Shown here: positions 27,561 to 40,149 of the stretch, piece by piece
Numbering within the stretch: position 1 is the first letter of the stretch
Layout of the letters: each line of letters opens with the position of its first letter
Assembly (NCBI RefSeq): GCF_019645815.1
Contig: NZ_CP080997.1
Location: 434,001-498,000, forward strand
DNA: 64,000 bases
Source of the DNA: Mycolicibacter heraklionensis
GTDB taxonomy: Bacteria > Actinomycetota > Actinomycetes > Mycobacteriales > Mycobacteriaceae
Direction: 5' to 3'
Program-made: the position numbers and the translations under genes
The notes under the pieces: generated by a model
Database searches by the model: none
Told to the model about the DNA's origin: nothing
Seen by the model: the letters and a program-made list of their open reading frames with translations, nothing else

Positions 27561-27872
27561 CACCGCTCCATGCCCTAGCCAATCGGCCTTGGGCGAAGGG
27601 ATGACCGGCAGCCCGGAACAACCCGGGCCCTGCCCCAAAGCCTTTGCGCTTCACACTGGAGAGCCGGCACCACCCACAACTGCACACCAGGTTTGCCGAT
27701 TTCGGTCTGCGCCGATTCTGCGCTGAAACGGGCGTCCTCAAGACCGTTCGTCCTCGCTACGCTGCGGGCGCTGCGTCATTGACCCCGACCCTCATTCAGC
27801 GCTGCCCGCACATATCCCGAAACCGAAAAAACCCCAGCACACCAAACCTTGACCAGACCCCACCCCTTCAGG

Positions 27873-27934
27873 GATGACTCTGCGTCCAGGGCGTACTCCA
27901 CTCGAACTTTTCCGCCCTACGCGCAGAGTCAGCG
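27873..27934. repeat. GACTCTGCG intergenic palindrome, copy 3
   Basis: Outer arms TGACTCTGCG / CGCAGAGTCA with an inner GGGCG...CGCCC stem and loop CACTCGAAC. Its reverse complement aligns with copies 1 and 2, including the loop. It lies just before the stop of the K+/H+ antiporter gene (27944, minus strand) and after the IS110-like element, so it probably pre-dates the element as the antiporter terminator. Confidence 0.75.
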
Positions 27935-27943
27935 CAGGCGGGG

Positions 27944-29440
27944 TTACTCCTTGTCGCCGTACTCGTCGAACCAGTGCGCCAGCTTGCCGCGCCGGCTTAC
28001 CGCCCGTAGTCGGCGTTCGGCCGACAGGCGGGTCTTGCTGGTGGTGACGATGAGCAGCTCGTCGCCGACGGTGATGCGGGTGTCGGGCTGGGGGACGAAG
28101 GTGTCGCCCTTGCGGATGATCAAGGTGATGACGCTCGGGTCGGGCAGGCGGAGTTCGAGCACCGAGACGTTGTGCAGCTTCGATCCCGGCTGCACGGTCA
28201 TCGTCAGCAGCTCGGCCTCCAAGACGTCCAGCGGCGCCGCCTCCACCTGAATCTCGCGGGTGGTGTCCCGCGGGATCAGCCGCAGCCAGTGCGCGAACAG
28301 GCCCAGGCTGGGACCCTGTACCACCGTGTAGACCACCACCAGGATGAACACGATGTTGAGCAGGCGGTAGCTGTCCGGTACGCCCTCGACGATCGGGAAC
28401 GTCGCGAGCACGATCGGAACCGCGCCGCGCAGGCCGGCCCAGGACAGGAAGATCTGCTCTCGCCACGGCACCCGGAACCAGATCAGCGACGCCACCACGG
28501 ACAGCGGCCGGCTCAACAGCAGCAGGACCGCTCCGATCAGCAGCGCCGGGACCAGCTCGCCGGACAACTGGCTGGGGCTCACCAACAGGCCCAGCAACAC
28601 GAACAGACCGATCTGCGCCAGCCAGCCCAGGCCCTCGGCGAACGAGCGGATGGCCGCGCGGTGCGGCAGGCCGGAGTTGGCCAGCACCACACCCGACAGA
28701 TAGGCGGCGATGAATCCGCTGGCGTGCACCGAGGCCGCGGCGGCGAACGCCACCATCGCCAGCCCGAAGGTCGCCAGCGGGTACAGGCCGGACGCCGGCA
28801 GTGCCGCACGGCGCAGCATCATCGCTCCCAGCAGGCCGGCGATCAGGCCGATCGCCGAGCCGGCCGCCAGCTCGTAGACCACCCCGCCGATGGCGTGGAC
28901 CGGGTTGATCACCAGCGGCGTGGTGCTCAGCATCAGCACCACGATGGCCGCCGGCGCGTCGTTGAAACCGGACTCGGCCTCCAACAGGCCGGCCACCCGC
29001 CGCGGCAGCGGCAGCACGCGCAGGATGGAGAACACCGCCGCGGCGTCGGTGGGCGAGACGATCGCGCCGAGCAGGAAGGCGAGTTGCCAGCTGATGCCCA
29101 GCAGCAGGTGCGCGGCCACCGCGATCACCGCCATGCTGACCCCAACGCCGACGGTGGCCAGTACGGCCGCCGGCGCCAGCAGCCGGCGGATGTTGGCGAA
29201 GCGGGTCGTCAAACCGCCTTCGACCAGGATCACCGCCAACGCGGTGGTGCCCAGGTCACTGGCCAGTTGCACGTCGGAGAAGTCCAGGCCGAGCCCGTCA
29301 TTGCCGATCACCACCCCGACCAGCAGGAACAGCAATAGGCTGGGCAACCCGACCCGATCCGCCGCACGGGTGGCGATGATGCTTGCCAGCAGTACCAAGC
29401 CTCCGATCAACAGAGCCAGGTAGAGCTGTTCCAGGCTCAT
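27944..29440 (-). CDS. Potassium/proton antiporter, CvrA/NhaP2 type, with RCK_C domain
   Basis: 498 residues. About 12 membrane helices with the CPA1/CPA2 motif LGAIVSPTDAAAVFSIL and ESGFNDAPAAIVVL, followed after residue ~395 by a cytosolic regulator domain (SKLHNVSVLELRLPDPSVITLIIRKGDTFVPQPDTRI..., read in parts), the TrkA_C/RCK_C fold. The protein is expected to exchange K+ or Na+ for H+. It is divergent from a TrkA-type nucleotide-binding protein gene at 29597, which suggests a shared role in K+ balance. Confidence 0.9.
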   Translation of the reverse strand: MSLEQLYLALLIGGLVLLASIIATRAADRVGLPSLLLFLLVGVVIGNDGLGLDFSDVQLASDLGTTALAVILVEGGLTTRFANIRRLLAPAAVLATVGVGVSMAVIAVAAHLLLGISWQLAFLLGAIVSPTDAAAVFSILRVLPLPRRVAGLLEAESGFNDAPAAIVVLMLSTTPLVINPVHAIGGVVYELAAGSAIGLIAGLLGAMMLRRAALPASGLYPLATFGLAMVAFAAAASVHASGFIAAYLSGVVLANSGLPHRAAIRSFAEGLGWLAQIGLFVLLGLLVSPSQLSGELVPALLIGAVLLLLSRPLSVVASLIWFRVPWREQIFLSWAGLRGAVPIVLATFPIVEGVPDSYRLLNIVFILVVVYTVVQGPSLGLFAHWLRLIPRDTTREIQVEAAPLDVLEAELLTMTVQPGSKLHNVSVLELRLPDPSVITLIIRKGDTFVPQPDTRITVGDELLIVTTSKTRLSAERRLRAVSRRGKLAHWFDEYGDKE

Positions 29441-29596
29441 CTGATCCCCGTTCGGGCTGTTGGTGGCGGTCGGACCCGCCCGTGTGATTCGCTCAAAGTC
29501 AGCGGGTTCGTGTTATGTGTCAGTAAATCAGTAGCGCTGTCACGATCGTGTTACGCCCGGAGTGGCCGGGGCAGCCCGGGGATGAGGGGAGTCGCC

Positions 29597-30277
29597 ATGC
29601 GCATCGGGATCGCCGGCGCCGGCGCGGTGGGGCGATCGGTCGCACGAGAACTGATCGGCGACGGCCACCGGGTGCTGCTGATCGAGCGCAACCCGGCGCA
29701 CTATCAGCCCCACACCGTCCCGGAAGCCGAGTGGCTGCTGGCCGACGCCTGCGAGCTGAGCGCGCTGCGGGAATGCGGCATCGAGATCTGCGATGTGGTG
29801 ATCGCCGCCACCGGTGATGACAAGGCCAATTTGGCCACCGCGCTGCTGGCCAAGGCGGAGTTCGGGGTGGCCCGGGTGGTGGCCCGGGTCAACAACGCCC
29901 GCAACGAGTCGCTGTTCACCGAAGAGTGGGGGATCGACGTGGCGGTCTCCACCCCGCGGGCGATGGTCGCCGCGGTGGAGGGCGCTATCGACGTCGGCCA
30001 CCTGGTGCCGTTGATGGGCTTGCGGCGCGGGCAGGCCAGCCTGACGAAACTGACCCTGCCCGACGACAACCCGTTGATCGGTAGGCAGGTCTGCGACATC
30101 GTGCTGCCCGAGGGCGCCGCTCTGGTCGCGGTGCAGCGGGGTGACCGGGTGATCCTGCCGCGGGCGACCGAGGCGCTGCAGGCCGGCGACGAGATGCTGT
30201 TCGCCGCGGCCAGCGGGCTGGACGACCAGGTCCGGGCGATGGTGCACGGTGCGCCCGCCGGCAGAAGGTTGTATTGA
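29597..30277 (+). CDS. TrkA-type K+ transport regulator (CeoC-like)
   Basis: 226 residues from ATG 29597 (MRIGIAGAGAVGRSVARELI); the longer frame from 29510 lacks protein-like sequence. An N-terminal RCK_N Rossmann domain (GAGAVG, LIERNP, DACELSALRECGI) is followed by a C-terminal TrkA_C domain (GLRRGQASLTKLTLPDDNPLIGRQVCDIVLPEGAALVA in pieces). It binds NAD(H)/nucleotide and gates a K+ transporter. It resembles mycobacterial CeoC (Rv2692). Divergent from the antiporter gene. Confidence 0.87.
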   Translation: MRIGIAGAGAVGRSVARELIGDGHRVLLIERNPAHYQPHTVPEAEWLLADACELSALRECGIEICDVVIAATGDDKANLATALLAKAEFGVARVVARVNNARNESLFTEEWGIDVAVSTPRAMVAAVEGAIDVGHLVPLMGLRRGQASLTKLTLPDDNPLIGRQVCDIVLPEGAALVAVQRGDRVILPRATEALQAGDEMLFAAASGLDDQVRAMVHGAPAGRRLY

Positions 30278-30302
30278 CGCCGTGCCGCCGCGGTGGGGAC
30301 CT

Positions 30303-31217
30303 GTGAATACGGCGCCGAACGAGCAGGATGACGCCGGGAGCTTGGCCAGCGGTGCCGGCGTCATCGCCACCGTGCTGGCGGCCGCACGCGCGGCGGCGGT
30401 GTCGCGGGGCCTGATCAACGACCCGTTCGCGGCGCCGTTGGTGCACAAGGTGGGCCTGGAGTTCTGCATCCGGGTCGCCGACGGTGACCTGGACATCAGT
30501 CGGCTCGGCAAAGACGGGGGGTTTCCTCGTTTTGCGGAGTTCTCCGCGGCACGAACCCACTTCTTCGACGCGTTTTTCACCGACGCCGCCCGCGGTGGCA
30601 TCCGCCAGGCGGTGATGCTGGGTTCGGGGCTGGACACCCGCGCCTACCGGCTGTGGTGGCCACCCGACACCCTCGTCTACGAGGTCGACCACCCACACGT
30701 CGTCGACTTCAAGACCACCACCATGCGGGCCTGGGACGCCACGCCGAGCGTCAACCGTCGCGCGGTCGGCGTTGACCTACGCGGCGACTGGCCGGCGGCC
30801 CTGCGGCGGGTCGGTTTCGACGCCGCCGCGCCCACCGCGTGGGTGATCGAGGGCCTGCTGGTCTGGTATGTCCCCTCGGATGCGCAGAAGCGCCTGCTCG
30901 ACGGTGTCACCGAGCTCAGCGCCCCGGGCAGCCGACTCGCCGCCGATCACGCGGTGCCACCGAGCCGCCCGCAGGCGGTGCACCACGAGTCACTCGTCGA
31001 GCGGTGGCGCCGACGCGGCCTGAGTCTTACCGGACCCGGACCGTTCTATTCCGGAGAGCACACCGATGTCGTGCGTCATCTCACCGAAAGCGGCTGGGCC
31101 ACAACTCAATCCGGTATCGCTGACCTGTTCGCGGCGGCGAGGTTGCCCGGGCTGTCCGACCGTGAGCTCGATGGTGCTCCGGCGGCCATCCGCTACGTCG
31201 CGGCCACCCGTATCTGA
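30303..31217 (+). CDS. S-adenosylmethionine-dependent methyltransferase (PF04072, mycobacterial family)
   Basis: 304 residues. It has the hallmark AVMLGSGLDTRAYRL SAM-binding motif, ARTHFFDAFF, YEVDHPHVVDFK and VIEGLLVWYVPSDAQKRLLD, all typical of the leucine-carboxyl-methyltransferase-like proteins expanded in mycobacteria (Rv0145, Rv0281 and others). GTG 30303 gives the usual N-terminus; GTG 30282 is possible. Substrate unknown; some relatives are proposed to O-methylate lipids or small molecules. Confidence 0.88.
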   Translation: MNTAPNEQDDAGSLASGAGVIATVLAAARAAAVSRGLINDPFAAPLVHKVGLEFCIRVADGDLDISRLGKDGGFPRFAEFSAARTHFFDAFFTDAARGGIRQAVMLGSGLDTRAYRLWWPPDTLVYEVDHPHVVDFKTTTMRAWDATPSVNRRAVGVDLRGDWPAALRRVGFDAAAPTAWVIEGLLVWYVPSDAQKRLLDGVTELSAPGSRLAADHAVPPSRPQAVHHESLVERWRRRGLSLTGPGPFYSGEHTDVVRHLTESGWATTQSGIADLFAAARLPGLSDRELDGAPAAIRYVAATRI

Positions 31218-31227
31218 CCGGCGGGCG

Positions 31228-31623
31228 TTAGCCCGCCATGAATTCGGCGTAGGCAGAAGCCAACTCGGGCGGCAGGCCGGTGGTTTGGCATTGCCGTTGG
31301 GTCTCACCGATGGGCGCCAGAATTCCGCGCAGCTCGTAGTACTCCTGGGGGTGAGCAGTGAAGTAGCTGCGCACATCAGCCGCGGCTTGCGGCCGCGGGG
31401 AGCTGATGGCCTGATTCACCACGGCGTTGGCGCCGGGGTGAGCGGCCAGGTACTGCTGTGCGGAACCGGTCACCGAGTTCACGGTGCTCGATACCCCGGC
31501 CGGACTGCAGTCCGGTGCCGCAGACGCCGAGGGGGCGGCGACCAGGGTGGCGGCGGTGGCGCCCAGCAGTCCGACGCCGAGGCCGAATCTGCGAATCATG
31601 GTGAAGCCGTGGGCTTTCGACAT
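31228..31623 (-). CDS. Secreted heme-binding (hemophore-related) protein, Rv0203-like
   Basis: 131 residues from ATG 31623, chosen for the GGAAGG site and because it gives a clean signal peptide (MIRRFGLGVGLLGATAATLVAAPSASA in part). The ~95-residue mature protein is helical, begins APDCSPAGVSSTVNSVTG, has a second Cys in TQRQCQTTG, and contains the AAHPGANAVVNQA and FTAHPQEYYELRGI segments typical of the mycobacterial hemophore (MHB) family. The His and Tyr residues of the HPQEYYEL segment are candidate heme ligands. Role in heme capture is inferred from the family. Confidence 0.82.
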   Translation of the reverse strand: MSKAHGFTMIRRFGLGVGLLGATAATLVAAPSASAAPDCSPAGVSSTVNSVTGSAQQYLAAHPGANAVVNQAISSPRPQAAADVRSYFTAHPQEYYELRGILAPIGETQRQCQTTGLPPELASAYAEFMAG

Positions 31624-31753
31624 GGATGTTTTCCTTCCGGGTGGTGAATGCAATTCCCGTCCGGAGCCCAAGGTACGCGCGGCCCGAGTGCACGCCCTGT
31701 GTCCTGGAGCACAGCCAGGGGTGCTCGTGGCAACCGTTCCTGCACTTGCCGCA

Positions 31754-31813
31754 CGATTAAACGGCAAATGCTCCACAACTGCGGAGCGGTTCGGTAAGAG
31801 ACGCTCTTAATCG
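31754..31813 (-). terminator. Possible hairpin downstream of the MBL-fold gene
   Basis: CGATTAA (31754-31760) and TTAATCG (31807-31813) are complementary, and between them GCTCC / GGAGC can form an inner stem. It is in the 219-bp gap after the stop of the minus-strand MBL gene. Weak, AT-containing arms; role uncertain. Confidence 0.3.
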
Positions 31814-31842
31814 CCGAGGTCGGCGCTTATCCGATCGTGACC

Positions 31843-32598
31843 TTAATGTTTGCTCGCACGGTCGATCGCGGCCTCAGCGGCTTCTTTGATCGGTCCGAGC
31901 CAGACGTCGCCGTGACCGGGTGCCAGGATCTCGGTCTCCAGCAGGGCCAGCGCACTGAGGCTGCGGAGACAGTCATCCTGGCTGTGGCTGAACAGCGCCG
32001 GCAGCAGCTGCGGCCCGGTATGGGCCAATACCGGGTGGCCGGTGATCAGCGCATCCCCGCTGGCCAGCACGCCGTCGACCAGATAGGAGCAGTGTCCGCG
32101 GGTATGGCCCGGAGTCGGGATGGCGACCGGCGAACCGGGCAGCCCCGCGGCGATCTCCCCGGTCAGCGGTTGCGCGGACGGAATGCCCTCACGGTTCAGG
32201 CCGCCGCTGCGCACCACGTGCGCGGTCCACAGTGCCCAGCTCGGCCGCCACAGCCGCGGAGCCAGCGCCAGCGGTGAAACCTGCTCCAGGTACTCGCGTT
32301 TGGCGTGGCCGACCTCGTCGGCATGGCAGTACACCGGAGTGCCGTGGGTCTTTGCCAGCCAGATCGCCGCACCGAAATGGTCGACGTGGGCATGGGTGAG
32401 CAATACCGCCCGCACGTCGGCCGGGCGATAGCCCAGGGCGCCCAGCGACGCCAACACGTCGGTGCGATCGCCGGGGTAGCCCGCGTCGATCAACATCACG
32501 CCGGTGTCATCGGTGACCAGCAGCCAATTGACGGCCTCGCCGCGGGCCAAATACACCCGCTCGGTCACCGGAACGAGCTCCACGAGCTTCTCACCCAT
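31843..32598 (-). CDS. Metallo-beta-lactamase-fold hydrolase (Rv0406c-like)
   Basis: 251 residues from ATG 32598 ([20 protein letters not shown]); the frame stays open to 33018 but that part overlaps fgd1. The zinc motif is [13 protein letters not shown], with later ligands in [12 protein letters not shown] and [10 protein letters not shown]. The family hydrolyses thioesters, lactones or similar; the substrate is unknown. It is divergent from fgd1 with a 43-bp gap, the same arrangement as Rv0406c-Rv0407 in M. tuberculosis. Confidence 0.9.
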   Translation of the reverse strand: MGEKLVELVPVTERVYLARGEAVNWLLVTDDTGVMLIDAGYPGDRTDVLASLGALGYRPADVRAVLLTHAHVDHFGAAIWLAKTHGTPVYCHADEVGHAKREYLEQVSPLALAPRLWRPSWALWTAHVVRSGGLNREGIPSAQPLTGEIAAGLPGSPVAIPTPGHTRGHCSYLVDGVLASGDALITGHPVLAHTGPQLLPALFSHSQDDCLRSLSALALLETEILAPGHGDVWLGPIKEAAEAAIDRASKH

Positions 32599-32641
32599 GC
32601 CCGTGAGTTTAGAAAGGCGGCGGGAGAGTAGAAAAGGTGGA

Positions 32642-33652
32642 ATGGCGGAACTAAAACTCGGGTACAAGGCATCGGCGGAGCAGTTCGGACCGCGGGAACT
32701 GGTGGAGCTCGGCGTCGCCGCCGAAGCGCACGGCATGGACAGCGCTACCGTCAGCGACCACTTCCAGCCCTGGCGCCACGAAGGCGGCCACGCCCCGTTC
32801 TCGCTGGCCTGGATGACCGCGGTCGGAGAGCGCACAAGCAAGATCGTGCTGGGCACCTCCGTGCTGACCCCGACGTTCCGGTACAACCCCGCCGTCGTCG
32901 CGCAGGCTTTCGCCACGATGAGCTGCCTGTATCCCCAGCGGATCTTTCTGGGCGTCGGCACCGGCGAGGCGTTGAACGAGATCGCCACCGGCTTCACCGG
33001 CGAGTGGCCCGAGTTCAAGGAGCGGTTCGGACGCCTGCGTGAGTCGGTGCGGCTGATGCGCGAACTGTGGCGTGGTGACCGGGTGGACTTTGACGGCGAC
33101 TACTACAAGCTCAAGGGCGCCTCGATCTATGACGTCCCCGAGTCGGGAGTGCCGGTCTACATCGCGGCCGGCGGGCCGGCGGTGGCGAAGTACGCCGGGC
33201 GTGCCGGGGACGGCTTCATCTGCACCTCCGGCAAGGGCGAGGAGCTCTACACCGAGAAGCTGATGCCGGCGGTGTTGGAAGGTGCGGCCGCCGCGGAGCG
33301 AGACGCCGACGCGATCGACAAGATGATCGAGATCAAGATCTCCTACGACCCTGATCCCGACCTGGCGCTGAACAACACCCGATTCTGGGCGCCGCTGTCA
33401 CTGACCGCCGAGCAGAAGCACTCCATCGACGACCCGATCGAGATGGAGAAGGCGGCCGACGCGCTGCCGATCGAGCAGATCGCCAAACGCTGGATCGTCG
33501 CCTCGGACCCGGACGAGGCGGTGGAGAAGGTCGGCGAGTACGTGAAGTGGGGCCTGAACCACCTGGTGTTCCATGCTCCGGGCCACGACCAGCGCCGTTT
33601 TCTGGAGCTGTTCAAGACCGACCTGGAGCCGCGGCTGCGCCGGCTGGGCTGA
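32642..33652 (+). CDS. fgd1: F420-dependent glucose-6-phosphate dehydrogenase
   Basis: 336 residues, exactly the family length. It oxidises glucose-6-phosphate to 6-phosphogluconolactone and reduces coenzyme F420, feeding F420H2 to mycobacterial reductases including the nitroreductase that activates nitroimidazole drugs. Active-site residues known from the M. tuberculosis enzyme are present: H40 and W44 in SDHFQPW, and E109 in [13 protein letters not shown] 32642 follows AAGGTGGA. Confidence 0.97.
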   Translation: MAELKLGYKASAEQFGPRELVELGVAAEAHGMDSATVSDHFQPWRHEGGHAPFSLAWMTAVGERTSKIVLGTSVLTPTFRYNPAVVAQAFATMSCLYPQRIFLGVGTGEALNEIATGFTGEWPEFKERFGRLRESVRLMRELWRGDRVDFDGDYYKLKGASIYDVPESGVPVYIAAGGPAVAKYAGRAGDGFICTSGKGEELYTEKLMPAVLEGAAAAERDADAIDKMIEIKISYDPDPDLALNNTRFWAPLSLTAEQKHSIDDPIEMEKAADALPIEQIAKRWIVASDPDEAVEKVGEYVKWGLNHLVFHAPGHDQRRFLELFKTDLEPRLRRLG

Positions 33653-33700
33653 TGGTGCGGCTTCGCAGGTGGTAACTCACGGACCAACAAGGAGCCCCTG

Positions 33701-34816
33701 ATGCGGGTCGGCATCCCAGCCGAGGTCAAGAACAACGAGTTCCGGGTGGCCATCACACCTGCCGGTGTCTCGGAGCTGGTCCGCCGCGGGCACAGCGTCT
33801 TGGTGCAGGCCGGTGCCGGTGCGGGGTCGTCAATCAGTGATTTGGAGTTCAAATCCGCCGGCGCAGAGATCAGTTCAGGTGCGGAAAGTATCTGGGCCGA
33901 GGCCGATCTGGTGCTCAAGGTAAAAGAACCAATCGAGCACGAGTACCCGATGATGCGGTCGAACCAGGTCTTGTTCACCTATCTGCATCTGGCCGCGTCC
34001 CGGGCGTGCACCGCGGCGTTGCTCAACGCGGGCATCACATCAATCGCGTACGAGACCGTAAGCGCCGACGATGGTTCGCTGCCCTTGCTCGCGCCAATGA
34101 GCGAGGTGGCGGGCCGGCTGGCAGCACAGGTTGGCGCGTTCTACCTGATGACGCCGGCTGGGGGCCGCGGCGTCCTGATAGGCGGTGTGCCGGGCGCCCG
34201 TTCGGCTGAGGTCGTGGTGATCGGGGGCGGCACGGCAGGCTATAACGCAGCACGGGTCGCTGTCGGAATGGGTGCGGATGTGACCATCTTGGATGTTGAC
34301 CTGAGGCGACTGCGGGAGCTGGATGCGACCTTCGACGGCCGCGTCCACACGCAGTATTCGTCGGCATTGGACCTTGAGGCCGCAGTCGAGCGAGCCGATC
34401 TGGTTATCGGCGCGGTGCTGGTGCCTGGTGCCAGAGCGCCCAAGCTGATCTCCAATTCGGTTGTGGCGCAGATGAAACCGGGTGCAGTGGTCGTGGACAT
34501 CTCCATCGATCAGGGCGGCTGCTTCGAGGATTCGCGACCGACCACGCACGACGACCCGACCTACACCGTGCACAACACGCTCTTCTACTGCGTGGCCAAT
34601 ATGCCCGGCGCGGTTCCGGGTACCTCGACATTCGCACTGACCAACGCCACCATGCCGTATGTGGTCCGGGTCGCCGACTCCGGATGGCGTGGGGCGTGTC
34701 AAGCCGATATCGCGTTGGCGCGCGGACTCACCACTCATGATGGCGCGCTGTTGAATCAGCAGGTTGCCGACGCTCTGAGCCTGCCGTTCACCGAACCGGA
34801 GGCGGTCCTGGCGTAG
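33701..34816 (+). CDS. ald: Alanine dehydrogenase
   Basis: 371 residues. NAD-dependent interconversion of L-alanine and pyruvate plus ammonia (also glyoxylate to glycine). Substrate residues K75 (VLKVKEP) and H96 (YLHLAAS) are in place, with the NAD-binding [17 protein letters not shown] and the [14 protein letters not shown] active-site loop. The ATG follows AAGGAGC. M. tuberculosis has pta-ackA here and ald elsewhere (Rv2780). Codon choice looks somewhat less GC-rich at third positions than the flanking fgd1 and pknG genes. Confidence 0.96.
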   Translation: MRVGIPAEVKNNEFRVAITPAGVSELVRRGHSVLVQAGAGAGSSISDLEFKSAGAEISSGAESIWAEADLVLKVKEPIEHEYPMMRSNQVLFTYLHLAASRACTAALLNAGITSIAYETVSADDGSLPLLAPMSEVAGRLAAQVGAFYLMTPAGGRGVLIGGVPGARSAEVVVIGGGTAGYNAARVAVGMGADVTILDVDLRRLRELDATFDGRVHTQYSSALDLEAAVERADLVIGAVLVPGARAPKLISNSVVAQMKPGAVVVDISIDQGGCFEDSRPTTHDDPTYTVHNTLFYCVANMPGAVPGTSTFALTNATMPYVVRVADSGWRGACQADIALARGLTTHDGALLNQQVADALSLPFTEPEAVLA

Positions 34817-34821
34817 CAGAA

Positions 34822-34865
34822 CTGCGATGCTGCACCTGCAATCGCGTGAAGGCTCTCCATCGCAG
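34822..34865. terminator. Hairpin between convergent ald and pknG
   Basis: CTGCGATG (34822-34829) pairs with CATCGCAG (34858-34865) across a 28-nt loop, in the 55-bp gap between convergent genes. Likely bidirectional terminator, no T-tract. Confidence 0.45.
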
Positions 34866-34871
34866 CAACTA

Positions 34872-38106
<3,235 letters not shown>

Positions 38107-38110
<4 letters not shown>

Positions 38111-39426
38111 CTGTACTCGTTCAGTCGAGGCCACAACCCGAGCGCGACCGCGATCGCGGCACCCATGCTGAGTACCGCGCCCCCTACCGGGGCCACCGAC
38201 AGTACCCGGCGGGCGTTGAGGACATCGCCGCGCAGCTGATTGCGACTGTGCTGCAAGGCCTTGTCCAGGGCCGCGTCGAGCTGGTCGAACGCAGGAGTCG
38301 AGTCGTCGCCGCTACCGCCCAGCGCTACCTGGGTGGCGGCCCGGTAGTTGCCGACGCTGATATAGGCGTTCATCCGATCATTGGCCTGGCGCCACCGGGC
38401 CAGCAGCTGTCCGGCGTTGGCCAGGTCCGCCTTGTCCACGGCGTCGCCGCGGTCCAGGTAACCCTCCAGCTGCTGCTGCATGGTGTCGATGCGCTGGTAG
38501 AAGGTCTGCTTGCGGGTCTCCTCGTCACCGCGCCGGATCAGCGACAGGGTCTCGTCGGCACGCGCCTGCTGGGCGGTGATCGCCAGGTTGGTGATCGCCT
38601 TGAGCGATTCAGCGCCGGTGTCCTTGGCGTTGCGACTGCCCGCGGTGGAGATCACCAGCACCGTTCCGACCCAGATGACCATCAGCAGAATCGCCAGCCC
38701 GCCGGCGACCAGGCCGGGGTTGATCCGGCGCCGGGTGTGCCGGGCCAGCCAGCGGTGCGCGAACGCGCCGAACAGCACGGTGGTCGCCACCACCAGGATC
38801 ACCGGGGCCGGCACCCGAGTCGATGCGGTGGTCTGAAGGTCCACGGTCGCCGAAGTGGCCTGGTAGAGGCGCTGGGCGTCGGGAAGGATGGTGTGCTGCA
38901 TCAGCTCGGAGGCTTCCGACAGGTACGACGAGCCGACCGGATCTCCCGAGCGGTTGTTGGTCCGGGCGGTCTCGATCAGCCCGGTGTAGACGGCGAGCTC
39001 GGCGTTGATTCGGCCCAGCAGCTGCAGCAGCGGCTCGTCGTCCAGACCGCCGGAGGCCCGGGTCACCGCCACCGCGGCGTCGGTGATGGCCTGTTCGTAG
39101 CGTTCCCGCACCGCCCGCGGTTCGCCCTGGGCGATGAACGCGGTGGCTGCGGCGGCGTCGGCGACCGACAGCGTGGTGTAGAGCTGCCCGGCGGCATAGG
39201 CCAGCGGCTCGGTGTGGTCGAGCACTGTGGTCAGGGTGTTCTGCCGGTTGTTGATCGCGGTGGCGGTGGCGAAGGCGCTGATGCCGCCGAGGGCGGCCAG
39301 GATGAGTCCGATGGCCAGAATTTTTCCGGGGGTGGTGGTGAAGAACCACCAGCGGGGTCGGGCCGGTTCGGTCGGCGACCGTAACCCCGCCGGCTCGGTT
39401 GACGGGTGCGCCAACTCAACGGTCAC
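38107..39426 (-). CDS. glnX: Transmembrane sensor component GlnX (Rv0412c-like)
   Basis: 439 residues. Four membrane helices: near residue 35 (ILAIGLILAALGGISAFA), two centrally (VPAPVILVVATTVLFGAFA and GLVAGGLAILLMVIWVG) and one at the C-terminus (VGGAVLSMGAAIAVALG). Two long helical extracytoplasmic loops carry the rest, a layout reminiscent of four-helix sensor domains. Known role in M. tuberculosis: couples GlnH ligand binding to PknG. First gene of the glnX-glnH-pknG operon. Confidence 0.93.
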
Positions 39427-39591
39427 GTCTGTTCAGGCTCCATCCCTGTGGCTGCTCGCGGCACCAACGATAATAAAGGGATTCTAAGAGCGTGGGTGGT
39501 GTCTGCGCGGCCTCTCGGAGCGGTTGTTGTCGAAAACGTCGCGTGATCTCGCCAGAACCGAGACCTTGCCCGCCCCGATACGCTTCCAAGC

Positions 39592-40053
39592 GTGCGTGGT
39601 GACGGCGATGGGTGGGCGTTTTCCGATACCGGCGTCCGCTTCTGGGGCCGACACGGTGCGGCGGGCCTGCTACTGCGGGCACCCCGCCCCGATGGCTCCC
39701 GCACCGTACTGCTGCAGCATCGCGCCTGGTGGAGTCACCAGGGGGGCACGTGGGCGCTGCCCGGCGGTGCCCGCGACAGTCATGAGACCGCGGAAGAGGC
39801 TGCCATCCGCGAGGCGCAGGAGGAGGCCGGCCTGCCCGCCGATCGGATCGTGGTGCGCGCGGCCGTCGTGACCGCGTCGGCCAGCGGCACCACCTGGACT
39901 TACACCACCGTGGTCGCCGACGCCGACGAATTGCTTCCGGTGGTGCCCAACGGGGAGAGCACCGAACTGCGGTGGGTCTCCGAACACGAGGTCGCCGGGC
40001 TGCCCTTGCACCCGGGCTTCGCCGCCAGCTGGGACTTGCTGCGCGGGTATTGA
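39592..40053 (+). CDS. mutT3: Nudix hydrolase MutT3
   Basis: 153 residues from GTG 39592 (VRGDGDGWAFSDTGV). The Nudix box reads GGARDS...REAQEEAGL, matching GX5EX7REUXEEXGU. Mycobacterial MutT3 is proposed to sanitise oxidised nucleotides. The M. tuberculosis protein (~217 residues) has a longer C-terminus; this one stops right after ASWDLLRGY, where a palindrome begins, so the tail may have been lost. Confidence 0.9.
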   Translation: MRGDGDGWAFSDTGVRFWGRHGAAGLLLRAPRPDGSRTVLLQHRAWWSHQGGTWALPGGARDSHETAEEAAIREAQEEAGLPADRIVVRAAVVTASASGTTWTYTTVVADADELLPVVPNGESTELRWVSEHEVAGLPLHPGFAASWDLLRGY

Positions 40054-40076
40054 CCTCGGCGGCCACCCTCCGCCCC

Positions 40077-40142
40077 GGCGAACATGTACTCAGTCCGAAA
40101 AATCGCCCGGGCAAATCTGGCGCTCAGTGCATGTTCGGCGCG
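40077..40142. repeat. Intergenic palindrome between mutT3 and thiE (GAACATG family)
   Basis: CGGCGAACATGTACTCAGT at the left is matched by GCGCTCAGTGCATGTTCGGCG at the right (one mismatch and small offset in the arms), with CGCCCGGGC in the loop. It fills the gap between convergent genes. Likely terminator; a different family from GACTCTGCG. Confidence 0.6.
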
Positions 40143-40149
40143 GTCAGGC

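Larger units (their letters stand above)
26351..27872 (+). mobile_element. IS110-family insertion element (limits approximate)
   Basis: It contains a broken IS110-type transposase (26440-27466) with ~90 bp of non-coding DNA on the left and ~400 bp on the right. No terminal inverted repeats or target duplication were found, as expected for IS110 elements, so the ends are estimated from the flanking host features: the phosphodiesterase stop and the GACTCTGCG palindrome. IS110-family elements use an RNA-guided DEDD recombinase; the large right non-coding region would fit the IS1111 subgroup, whose guide RNA is encoded downstream. Confidence 0.6.

Noticed and set aside
27571..27872. Small ORFs downstream of the IS110 transposase
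   Set aside because: No domains or ribosome binding sites; the region is better explained as the non-coding right end of the element.
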